A stretch of 34,882 nt of DNA, from positions 1 through 34,882 of the forward strand of contig JAFTZQ010000028.1 of the NCBI GenBank assembly GCA_017464475.1, given 5' to 3'. Shown piece by piece: positions 7,896 through 15,159 of this stretch. Numbering within the stretch: position 1 is the first letter of the stretch; each line of letters begins with the position of its first letter. This DNA comes from Paludibacteraceae bacterium. GTDB lineage: Bacteria > Bacteroidota > Bacteroidia > Bacteroidales > Paludibacteraceae. A program made the position numbers and the translations under genes. Under the pieces are notes generated by a model. The model was not told where the DNA came from and did not search any database. It saw nothing but the letters and a program-made list of their open reading frames with translations.

Positions 7896-7927
7896 TTTGC
7901 GTATATCAAAAAAAAGCAGTAACTTTG
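7896..7927 (+). promoter_or_regulatory. gyrA promoter
   Basis: TTTG (7896-7899), 20 bases, TAACTTTG (7920-7927) give a near-ideal Bacteroidota promoter 40 bp before the gyrA ATG. The bases after the -33 box (TTTGCGTATATCAAA) match those at 27637 and 34221; see the finding on an extended element. Confidence 0.85.
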
Positions 7928-7967
7928 CGCGGAATTTTGAAAATCTATTAATCACAATTATACAACA

Positions 7968-10553
7968 ATGGAAGAAAACAACGATTTGATTCAAAATGAT
8001 CACATTATTCCCGTGAAGATAGACGAGGAAATGAAGTCCTCGTATATCGATTATTCGATGAGTGTGATCGTGAGCCGTGCATTGCCGGATGTACGCGATG
8101 GCTTCAAGCCGGTACACCGCCGTGTGTTATTCGGAATGAACGAATTGGGTAACACCAGCGACAAACCGACTAAGAAAAGTGCCCGTATCGTCGGTGAGGT
8201 AATGGGTAAGTACCACCCGCACGGAGATAGTTCTATCTATGGTACGTTGGTTCGTATGGCGCAACCGTGGGCAATGCGTTATTGCCTGGTGGACGGTCAA
8301 GGTAACTTCGGTTCAGTCGATGGAGATGGAGCTGCAGCTATGCGTTATACGGAGGCACGTCTGTCCAAGTTGGCAGAAGAAATGCTGCGCGATCTGGACA
8401 AGGATACCGTAGATATGCAGAATAACTTTGATGACTCGCTCAAAGAACCGGTTGTGCTGCCTTGCCGTTTCCCGAACTTGCTGGTGAACGGAGCAAGCGG
8501 TATTGCTGTCGGAATGGCGACGAATATGCCGACTCATAACCTGAGCGAAGTGATCGACGGCTGCTGCGCGTACATCAATAATATCAAAGCCCGCATGCAC
8601 GATGAGTTCGTACCGGAGATTACGGTAGAGGATTTGATGGAGTATATCAAAGCTCCGGATTTCCCGACCGGTGGTACGATCTATGGCTATCAGGGTGTGC
8701 GTGACGCATTTGAGACCGGACGCGGAAGAATTGTCATTCGTTCCCACGCAGAGATTGAGACCGATGATAATGGGCGTGAGCGGATTATTATTACCGAGCT
8801 GCCGTACGGCGTAGTGAAGAGCGACCTCGTGAAGAATATCGCCGAACTCGTAAGCGACAAGAAGATCGAAGGTATTGCTGATATCAATGACCACTCGAAA
8901 CGCGATATCCGTATCGTAGTGGAGGTAAAACGCGATGCCAACGCACAAGTTGTGCTCAATAAACTCTATAAGTTCACGGCATTGCAGTCGAGTTTCGCTG
9001 TGAATAACATTGCGCTGGTGAAAGGTCGTCCGATGCTGCTGAATCTGAAGCAGTTGATCGGCAATTTCATTGAGCACCGCATGGACGTTGTGACCCGCCG
9101 TACGCGCTATGAGTTGCGTAAGGCAGAGGAGAAAGCGCATATCTTGGAAGGTTTGATCATCGCGGTAGATAACATCGACGAAGTCGTTCGTATCATCCGC
9201 GCAAGCCGCACTCCGGCTGACGCACAAGCCAACTTGGAGAAACGCTTCGAGCTGGACAACCTGCAATCGAAAGCCATCGTTGATATGCGTCTGTCGGCTC
9301 TGACCGGTCTGCGTATCGATGAGTTGAAAGCAGAGTATGCCGAGATCGAGAAATTGATTGAGCATTTGAATGAACTGTTGGCAAGTGAGGAGATGCGTTA
9401 TGACGTGATCAATACTGAACTCATAGAAATCAAAGAGAAATACGGCGATGAGCGTCGCACGCAGATCGTGAAGATGGCTACCGAGTTCAATCCGGAGGAT
9501 ATGTATGCCGATGACGATATGGTAATCACTATCTCGCATCTGGGATATATCAAGCGTACTCCGCTGGCTGATTTCCGTCAACAGAGTCGCGGCGGCATCG
9601 GTTCGAAAGCCGGTAGTGCACGCGATCAGGATTTCATCGAGTATGTATATCAGGCAAGTATGCACTCAACCATGATGTTCTTCACCGAAATGGGACGTCT
9701 GTACTGGCAGAAAGTATATGACCTGCCGGAGGGTAACAAGCAATCCAAAGGTCGTGCTATCCAGAATATGATCAACCTGCAGAAGGGTGACAAGGTACGC
9801 ACCTGTATCAACGTCAAAGGTTTGAACGATCCGGAGTATGTACAGAACCACTATCTGATCTTTATTACCAAAAACGGTTTGATGAAAAAGACGACGTTGG
9901 AGGCTTACAGCCGTCCGCGTGCAAATGGTATTATTGCACTCGGTCTGCGCGACGGCGATGAACTGATCGGCGTGACGCTGACCGACGGACAGAGCGAGAT
10001 GTTAGTCGCTTCGTACAATGGTAAAGTCGTCCGTTTCAACGAAGGCGGCGTTCGTCCTATGGGTCGTGGAGCAACCGGCGTGAAAGCCATTACTTTGGAA
10101 GATGACGGTCAAGATCGCGTAATTGGCACGGTTTGTGTAGAGAAGGGAACAGATAAGACCATTCTCGTGATTTCGGAGAACGGATTCGGCAAACGTACGC
10201 CGGTGGACGACGAAGAAGGCAATCCGATCTATCGTGTCACCAACCGTGGCGGTAAGGGCGTTAAGACCATTGAGATCACCGAGAAAACCGGACATCTGGT
10301 AGGTATCGAGGCGGTAACCGATGAGGACGACCTGATGCTGATGACCAAATCCGGAACCGCAATCCGCATGGACATCTCTACTATTCGTCAGACCGGACGC
10401 GCTGCACAAGGCGTCAAACTGATCGAACTCCAGAAACGTAACGATAGCCTCGTAAGCGGCTGTATCGTTCCGAAAGAGGAGGAAGAGAATGCAGAAGAAG
10501 GAAACGATGAAGGAATGAGTGAAGAAACTAATAACAATGGAACAAATGAATAA
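7968..10553 (+). CDS. gyrA: DNA gyrase subunit A
   Basis: The 861-residue protein is the breakage-reunion subunit of DNA gyrase, a cytoplasmic A2B2 enzyme that introduces negative supercoils. The N-terminal winged-helix/tower region is clear (SYIDYSMSVIVSRALPDVRDG, KPVHRR). The catalytic tyrosine is Tyr127 in AAMRYTEARL. The quinolone-determining region reads HPHGDSSIYGTLVRMAQ. Ser88 matches E. coli Ser83, while Gly92 stands where E. coli has Asp87. The C-terminal beta-pinwheel begins with a GyrA-box-like QSRGGIG near residue 544, and the protein ends in an acidic Glu/Asn tail (about 838-861). The pinwheel with GyrA box argues for GyrA rather than ParC. The gene has its own strong promoter and is followed after 4 bp by the TPR protein, so the downstream genes may share this transcript. 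Confidence 0.95.
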   Translation: MEENNDLIQNDHIIPVKIDEEMKSSYIDYSMSVIVSRALPDVRDGFKPVHRRVLFGMNELGNTSDKPTKKSARIVGEVMGKYHPHGDSSIYGTLVRMAQPWAMRYCLVDGQGNFGSVDGDGAAAMRYTEARLSKLAEEMLRDLDKDTVDMQNNFDDSLKEPVVLPCRFPNLLVNGASGIAVGMATNMPTHNLSEVIDGCCAYINNIKARMHDEFVPEITVEDLMEYIKAPDFPTGGTIYGYQGVRDAFETGRGRIVIRSHAEIETDDNGRERIIITELPYGVVKSDLVKNIAELVSDKKIEGIADINDHSKRDIRIVVEVKRDANAQVVLNKLYKFTALQSSFAVNNIALVKGRPMLLNLKQLIGNFIEHRMDVVTRRTRYELRKAEEKAHILEGLIIAVDNIDEVVRIIRASRTPADAQANLEKRFELDNLQSKAIVDMRLSALTGLRIDELKAEYAEIEKLIEHLNELLASEEMRYDVINTELIEIKEKYGDERRTQIVKMATEFNPEDMYADDDMVITISHLGYIKRTPLADFRQQSRGGIGSKAGSARDQDFIEYVYQASMHSTMMFFTEMGRLYWQKVYDLPEGNKQSKGRAIQNMINLQKGDKVRTCINVKGLNDPEYVQNHYLIFITKNGLMKKTTLEAYSRPRANGIIALGLRDGDELIGVTLTDGQSEMLVASYNGKVVRFNEGGVRPMGRGATGVKAITLEDDGQDRVIGTVCVEKGTDKTILVISENGFGKRTPVDDEEGNPIYRVTNRGGKGVKTIEITEKTGHLVGIEAVTDEDDLMLMTKSGTAIRMDISTIRQTGRAAQGVKLIELQKRNDSLVSGCIVPKEEEENAEEGNDEGMSEETNNNGTNE

Positions 10554-10557
10554 TAGT

Positions 10558-11796
10558 ATGAAAAAATCTTTGTTTTTGGCAGCATTAGTGCTGATAAGCG
10601 CAGGCTGCTTTGCTCAGAAAAACCCGCTGGTAAAGAAAGCAAAAAATTATGCGATGGCAGAGACTCCTGATTTTTCTGCCGCTCGTGCAGCAATCGCAGA
10701 GGCTCTTGAGGCTGAACCGACCGCTGAGACCTATTATTGGGCAGGTATGATCGGTTATCAGGAAATGACCCAAGAGAACTACAACCAAATGATGGGTAAA
10801 GGTGCTAACCAAGCGAAAGCCGGAGCTGCAGTAGAGGAGAGTTATAACTACTGGCTCAAGGCTGATGAGTTGGCAATGATCCCTACGCTGGACAAGAAAG
10901 GCCGCGAGGTTGTGGACCAAAAGACCCGCAACAACATCGCCAAGAAAATGCTGGAGTACTACAAACAGCAAGAACTGGTGAAATATGGTATTTATCTCAA
11001 CGAGCAGAAAGATTTCGAGGGCGCATACAATGCATTCAAGAAACATATTTCTATTCCTGAGTTGGCAATGATGCAGGATCCGAAACTGCAAAAAGAAATG
11101 CCGCGTGATACTACTTATACCCAGTATAAGTATTATGCAGCTATCTTTGCCGTTCAGAGCGAATTGCATCCGGAGGCTATCGCCCTGCTGGAAGAGATGA
11201 AAGACGGCGATTACGAGGCTATCTCGGTAAACCAATTCCTCTATCAGGAGTACGTAGCAGTAAAAGATACAGCTCATTTCGTAGCTACGCTGCAAAACGC
11301 TGTAACCCGTTTCCCGCAAGAGCCTTGGTTCCTCCAGAACCTGATCAACTACTATATCTTCTCAGGTCAGGAGCAAGTAGCCGTTGAATACTTGTCGCAA
11401 GCTATCGCCCGCGAGCCGAACGTAGCACAATACCATCATATCAAAGGTAACCTGGATGAGAGTTTAGGTAACTACGACGAGGCACTCAAAGATTTCGACG
11501 AGGCATTGCGTTGCGATCCCACGCTGGCTGACGCTATGGCAGGCAAGGGTAGAGTATATTACAACCAAGCTGTGAAACTGAACGAAGCAGCGGCTCTCAT
11601 CAATGACAATAAGGAATACAAGAAAGCTCTGGAAGAGATGAACGAGGTATTCCGCAAATCATTGCCGTTCTTTGAGGAAGCTCACAAAATGGCTCCTGAA
11701 GAGCGTCAATACATGCAAATCTTGAAAGGTCTGTACTACCGCTTCCACATGGATGCCGAGTACAATGCCATCAATGAGAAGCTGAATAATCTCTAA
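10558..11796 (+). CDS. Secreted tetratricopeptide-repeat protein
   Basis: The start at 10558 gives a signal peptide (MKKSLFLAALVLISAGCFAQ), whereas the longer frame from 10519 runs into gyrA and lacks one. The mature part is helical and repeat-rich. Clear TPR units are seen at about residues 255-330 (NLDESLGNYDEALKDFDEALRCDPTLADAMAGKGRVYYNQA), and looser ones fill the rest. Cleavage after FAQ is favoured; the Cys in ISAGC could make a lipoprotein, but Ser at -3 is not ideal for a lipobox. TPR proteins act as scaffolds, here in the periplasm. The partner is unknown. The stop codon overlaps the ruvX start (TAATG), implying translational coupling. The 412-residue length is usual for Bacteroidales TPR proteins of this kind. 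Confidence 0.85.
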   Translation: MKKSLFLAALVLISAGCFAQKNPLVKKAKNYAMAETPDFSAARAAIAEALEAEPTAETYYWAGMIGYQEMTQENYNQMMGKGANQAKAGAAVEESYNYWLKADELAMIPTLDKKGREVVDQKTRNNIAKKMLEYYKQQELVKYGIYLNEQKDFEGAYNAFKKHISIPELAMMQDPKLQKEMPRDTTYTQYKYYAAIFAVQSELHPEAIALLEEMKDGDYEAISVNQFLYQEYVAVKDTAHFVATLQNAVTRFPQEPWFLQNLINYYIFSGQEQVAVEYLSQAIAREPNVAQYHHIKGNLDESLGNYDEALKDFDEALRCDPTLADAMAGKGRVYYNQAVKLNEAAALINDNKEYKKALEEMNEVFRKSLPFFEEAHKMAPEERQYMQILKGLYYRFHMDAEYNAINEKLNNL

Positions 11797-12206
11797 TGGG
11801 CAGAATATTAGCAATAGACTTCGGTCGTAAACGCACAGGATTAGCCGTAACGGATGTTCTCCGCATTGCGGCTAATCCCTTGCTTACGATCGAGACAAAA
11901 GATCTTATTCCATGGTTGACCGACTACATTGCGCGAGAGCCTGTGGATGAAGTGGTGATCGGTCATCCCACCCAGATGAACGGAACCGAATCGGAGAGCA
12001 TGAACTACATCCGGCCGTTTATGGGAGTATTCAAAAAACATTTTCCTAACGTACCTATAACTATGTATGACGAGCGCTTTACCTCCGTGTTGGCGCATCA
12101 AGCAATGATTGCCGGAGGCATGAAAAAGAAAGCCCGGCAAGACAAAGCAGTAGTGGATAAAATCGCTGCATGCATTATTTTGGAAGGCTATTTGGAGAGA
12201 CTATGA
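11796..12206 (+). CDS. ruvX: RuvX/YqgF-family putative pre-16S rRNA nuclease
   Basis: The 136-residue protein has an RNase H-like fold. It opens with ILAIDFGRKRTGLAVTD, where Asp8 is the first acidic metal ligand. It continues with VVIGHP near residue 50, YDERFTS near 90 (the Glu ligand) and a C-terminal DKIAACIILEGYL helix carrying the last Asp. The E. coli homologue YqgF takes part in processing of the 16S rRNA 5' end; older annotations call it a Holliday-junction resolvase. The ATG overlaps the stop of the TPR gene (TAATG), and its own TGA overlaps the def start (ATGA). It is therefore embedded in a tightly coupled run. Confidence 0.93.
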   Translation: MGRILAIDFGRKRTGLAVTDVLRIAANPLLTIETKDLIPWLTDYIAREPVDEVVIGHPTQMNGTESESMNYIRPFMGVFKKHFPNVPITMYDERFTSVLAHQAMIAGGMKKKARQDKAVVDKIAACIILEGYLERL

Positions 12207-12751
12207 TTTTACCTATATATTTGTACGGTCAGCCGGTACTCAGAAAACAGGCTGAAGAAATAGAGCAAACGCCGGAACTGAAGCAGTTTATTGCGGATAT
12301 GTATGAGACCCTGACGCAAGCAGAAGGTTGCGGTTTGGCGGCTCCGCAAGTGGGCAAGCCGTGGCGGCTCTTTGTAGTAGATGGAACGGAGTTGGCAGAG
12401 GACTATCCGGAGTGCAAGGATTTCAAACGCGCATTCATCAATCCGGAGCTTGTTGAGGAAAGCGAAGAGACTTGTACTTATTCTGAAGGATGCCTTTCGC
12501 TGCCCGGAATAAGCGAGAATGTTATTCGTCCTAAGACGATCAAGATGCGGTATTTGGATGAGGATTTTAATGAACACGAAGAGGTGTTCACCGGCTTCCA
12601 AGCGCGTATTGTGCAACACGAATATGACCATTTGGAGGGCCATGTGTTCACAGACCGTATCTCGCCAATTCGCAAGACGTTTGTCCGCAATAAATTAGCC
12701 TCTATTGCCAAAGGCAAAACGGGGGCACGATACAAATATAAGCGGCAATAA
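12203..12751 (+). CDS. def: Peptide deformylase
   Basis: The 182-residue metalloenzyme removes the N-formyl group from nascent proteins in the cytoplasm. All three family motifs are present: GCGLAAPQ (42-49), EGCLS (95-99, Cys97 metal ligand) and QHEYDH (138-143, His139 and His143 metal ligands, Glu140 general base). The start is taken at ATG 12203, which overlaps the ruvX stop and gives the usual ILPIYLYGQPVLR beginning. The in-frame start at 12170 would lie inside ruvX. The ruvX-def order with ATGA overlap suggests joint expression with rRNA and translation functions. Confidence 0.95.
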   Translation: MILPIYLYGQPVLRKQAEEIEQTPELKQFIADMYETLTQAEGCGLAAPQVGKPWRLFVVDGTELAEDYPECKDFKRAFINPELVEESEETCTYSEGCLSLPGISENVIRPKTIKMRYLDEDFNEHEEVFTGFQARIVQHEYDHLEGHVFTDRISPIRKTFVRNKLASIAKGKTGARYKYKRQ

Positions 12752-12758
12752 ACAGGCA

Positions 12759-13322
12759 ATGAGTATATTCACAATCATATTGATGGCAATAGGGCTGGCG
12801 ATGGATTGTTGCGCCGTGTCTGTGGTGCAAGGATTGACAACCGACATCCATAGTTCCGTCAACCGCCCTCGTCCTGCTCTAATGGCACTAATTTTCGGAC
12901 TCTTTCATGCCGGCATGCCGGTTATAGGTTTTTATGCGGGAAACATATTTGACGATTTCTTCCATACTTATGCGCCTTGGATCGCTTTGGTAATACTGAG
13001 TTTTCTTGGAGGCAAAATGATATGGGAGTCGTATCATGAGTCGCACGAAGAGAGCCAAAAAGCGAATTGGACGCTTCGCCATCTGCTGATGCTGGCGGTG
13101 GCGACCAGTATGGATGTGCTGGCAACAGGAATGCTTTTTGTGCCTTATCCCGACCAACTTTGGTGGTCGGTGCTCACGATCGGCGGTATTACAGCACTAT
13201 TCTCTCTCGGAGGATACCTGCTGGGCGTTTTTGTAGGCAGACTGAAGATCAACATGGAACTGGTCGGCGGGTTAGTACTCATCGGTTTGGGAATTAAGAT
13301 CTGGGTAGAAGGATGTTTCTGA
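12759..13322 (+). CDS. mntP: MntP-type manganese efflux pump
   Basis: The 187-residue inner-membrane protein has about six hydrophobic segments in two related halves. Each half carries the family's acidic signature (AMDCCAVSVVQG near residue 14 and ATSMDVLATGM near residue 115). The MntP family (formerly DUF204/YebN) exports Mn2+. Two cysteines replace the more usual Ala-Phe after the first Asp. The start is taken at 12759, eight bases after def, because the longer frame from 12705 overlaps def and adds no membrane segment. No manganese riboswitch is seen, and expression probably comes from the upstream operon promoter. The end overlaps the next gene by 10 bp. Confidence 0.9.
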   Translation: MSIFTIILMAIGLAMDCCAVSVVQGLTTDIHSSVNRPRPALMALIFGLFHAGMPVIGFYAGNIFDDFFHTYAPWIALVILSFLGGKMIWESYHESHEESQKANWTLRHLLMLAVATSMDVLATGMLFVPYPDQLWWSVLTIGGITALFSLGGYLLGVFVGRLKINMELVGGLVLIGLGIKIWVEGCF

Positions 13323-13897
13323 TACAAAACACATTAGTGAGTCTGGATGTGCTGGAGAAAGAGTTCTGCTGCGATCTGGATGTCTGCCGCGGATGTTGCT
13401 GCATCGAGGGAGATGCAGGTGCTCCATTGACCGCAGAAGAGGAGGAGAAGATACAAAGTATCTTACCGATTTTGCTGCAGGATATGACCAAAGAGGCAAA
13501 AGCGGTAGTAGAAGCGCAAGGAATAGCATACAATGATCCGTCCGGCGAGAGAGTAACCTCTATCGTCAATGATAAAGATTGTGTGTTCGCCCGTACGGAC
13601 CATAACGGCTGGTGCTATTGCCTGATAGAGAAAGAATACAATGCCGGCAAGATTGATTTCAAGAAACCCATTTCGTGCCATTTATATCCGATTCGCTTGA
13701 CGCAAGTGGGCGAATATATCGGCGTGGAGTATCATCGATGGGATATATGCCATTGCGCACGAGTGAAAGGAAAGAAACTGCATCTGCCGATCTATCAGTT
13801 CTTAAAAGAACCGCTAATCCGGCGATTTGGCGAAGCATGGTATAATGAATTGGAACTAACTGCAACAGAATGGAAAAAACAATGCGCGCAGAAATAA
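13313..13897 (+). CDS. DUF3109-family cysteine-rich protein
   Basis: The 194-residue soluble protein has a cysteine pattern typical of DUF3109: FCCDLDVCRGCCCIEGDAGAPL (residues 18-39), single Cys near the DCVFAR and GWCYC segments, ISCHLYPIR and DICHC. Such clusters usually bind zinc or an iron-sulphur cluster; the family has no established function that I know of. The ATG lies 10 bp inside the 3' end of mntP, and the 3' end overlaps cinA by 16 bp, so it is part of the coupled run. The coding call is firm because the cysteine pattern and length match the family. Confidence 0.88.
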   Translation: MFLIQNTLVSLDVLEKEFCCDLDVCRGCCCIEGDAGAPLTAEEEEKIQSILPILLQDMTKEAKAVVEAQGIAYNDPSGERVTSIVNDKDCVFARTDHNGWCYCLIEKEYNAGKIDFKKPISCHLYPIRLTQVGEYIGVEYHRWDICHCARVKGKKLHLPIYQFLKEPLIRRFGEAWYNELELTATEWKKQCAQK

Positions 13898-15159
13898 TAA
13901 CTATCGGCGATGAGTTGCTGATCGGACAAGTCGTGGACACCAACTCCGCCTGGATGGCTCAAAAACTGAACGAGAACGGAATTGAACTATTCCAAATCAC
14001 TTCCGTCCACGATGACAGGGAACATATCATCGCAGCGATTGACGATGCGTTTAAACGGGTGGATATAGTCTTGACCACAGGCGGATTAGGTCCGACCAAA
14101 GACGACATCACCAAGCAGGTCCTTTGTGAGTATTTTCAAACGCACCTTATTGAAGATGAGCGCGTGCGTGCGCATATAGAGCATCTCTATCAAGACCGAC
14201 CGGATGTCCTAAACCGACTGACGGCAACGCAATGGATGGTGCCCGAATGTGCGGTTATTTTGCCCAATAGAGTGGGGTCTGCTCCGCTGATGATTTTTCC
14301 GCACGGACAGCAACTGCTCGCCTCTATGCCCGGTGTGCCGTACGAAATGGAAATCGCCATGGAGGAGCAGATACTGCCTTATGTGACGCGGTTCATAGCA
14401 GAACAGACAGACGCTGACATTCATTACGGAATCCAGCATCGTACTTTGCAGGTAAGCGGTATATCGGAATCGGCTTTAGCTATCCGTTTGGAGACGTATG
14501 AACGATTGCTGCCGAAGAATGTTCATCTGGCGTATTTGCCTAAAGACGGAATCATCCGCCTGCGTCTGTCTTCCTATGGCGATGTGTGCAAAGGAAGTAT
14601 AGATCATTCGTTCTGGCATCTCAAGTATAATGTTCGGGACTACTTGTTCGACGAAACGGGTGATTCTCCGGAGATAATAGTCGGCAGATTGTTGAAAGAG
14701 AGAGGAGCTACGATCGCTACAGCAGAGAGTTGCACGGGCGGCAGATTAGCCTCGCTGTTAGCCAAACATGCCGGTAGTTCTGCCTTCTTCTGGGGCTCTA
14801 TTGTGAGCTATGACAACTCGGTGAAAGAACATCTTTTGGGTGTGCCGGAAGAAGTATTAAAAACGCACGGAGCGGTAAGCGAAGAAACGGTGCGTATTAT
14901 GGCGGAGTCTGTTCGCAAACAAATGAGCACTACTTATGCCATAGCCACAAGCGGCATTGCAGGTCCCACAGGAGGCAGCGACGGTAAGCCTGTTGGAACA
15001 GTCTGGATTGCTTGGGCGACGCCGGAGGGCACTACGGCGGAGTGCTTCCATCTGGGCAAATTGCGGGAACAGATAATCGAGCGTGCCTGCGCAAGGGCGT
15101 TGATCGGTTTGATTAAAATAATTGGTCCTAAATTTGATGTACTGAATGAGTTCTGTTGA
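13882..15159 (+). CDS. cinA: CinA: molybdopterin-binding-like plus nicotinamide-nucleotide amidase domains
   Basis: The 425-residue two-domain protein starts at 13882, giving the family-typical RAEIITIGDELLIGQVVDTNS. ATG 13870 would add only four residues. Residues 1-170 form a MoCF-like domain with TTGGLGPTKDD. Residues about 265-420 form the PncC-type NMN deamidase domain with ATAESCTGGRLASLL and SGIAGPTGGSDGKPVGTVWIAW. The family recycles pyridine-nucleotide by-products (NMN to nicotinate mononucleotide; some members cleave ADP-ribose). The gene overlaps its neighbours on both sides. Overlap with the downstream transporter fusion is 14 bp (ATG 15146 inside cinA), which argues for cotranslation. 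Confidence 0.93.
   Translation: MRAEIITIGDELLIGQVVDTNSAWMAQKLNENGIELFQITSVHDDREHIIAAIDDAFKRVDIVLTTGGLGPTKDDITKQVLCEYFQTHLIEDERVRAHIEHLYQDRPDVLNRLTATQWMVPECAVILPNRVGSAPLMIFPHGQQLLASMPGVPYEMEIAMEEQILPYVTRFIAEQTDADIHYGIQHRTLQVSGISESALAIRLETYERLLPKNVHLAYLPKDGIIRLRLSSYGDVCKGSIDHSFWHLKYNVRDYLFDETGDSPEIIVGRLLKERGATIATAESCTGGRLASLLAKHAGSSAFFWGSIVSYDNSVKEHLLGVPEEVLKTHGAVSEETVRIMAESVRKQMSTTYAIATSGIAGPTGGSDGKPVGTVWIAWATPEGTTAECFHLGKLREQIIERACARALIGLIKIIGPKFDVLNEFC

Noticed and set aside
8313-9665. 450-codon minus-strand frame inside gyrA
   Set aside because: It is antisense to an unmistakable gyrA and rich in His/Ile/Asn, as expected from reverse reading of a GC-biased gene; no promoter or family.
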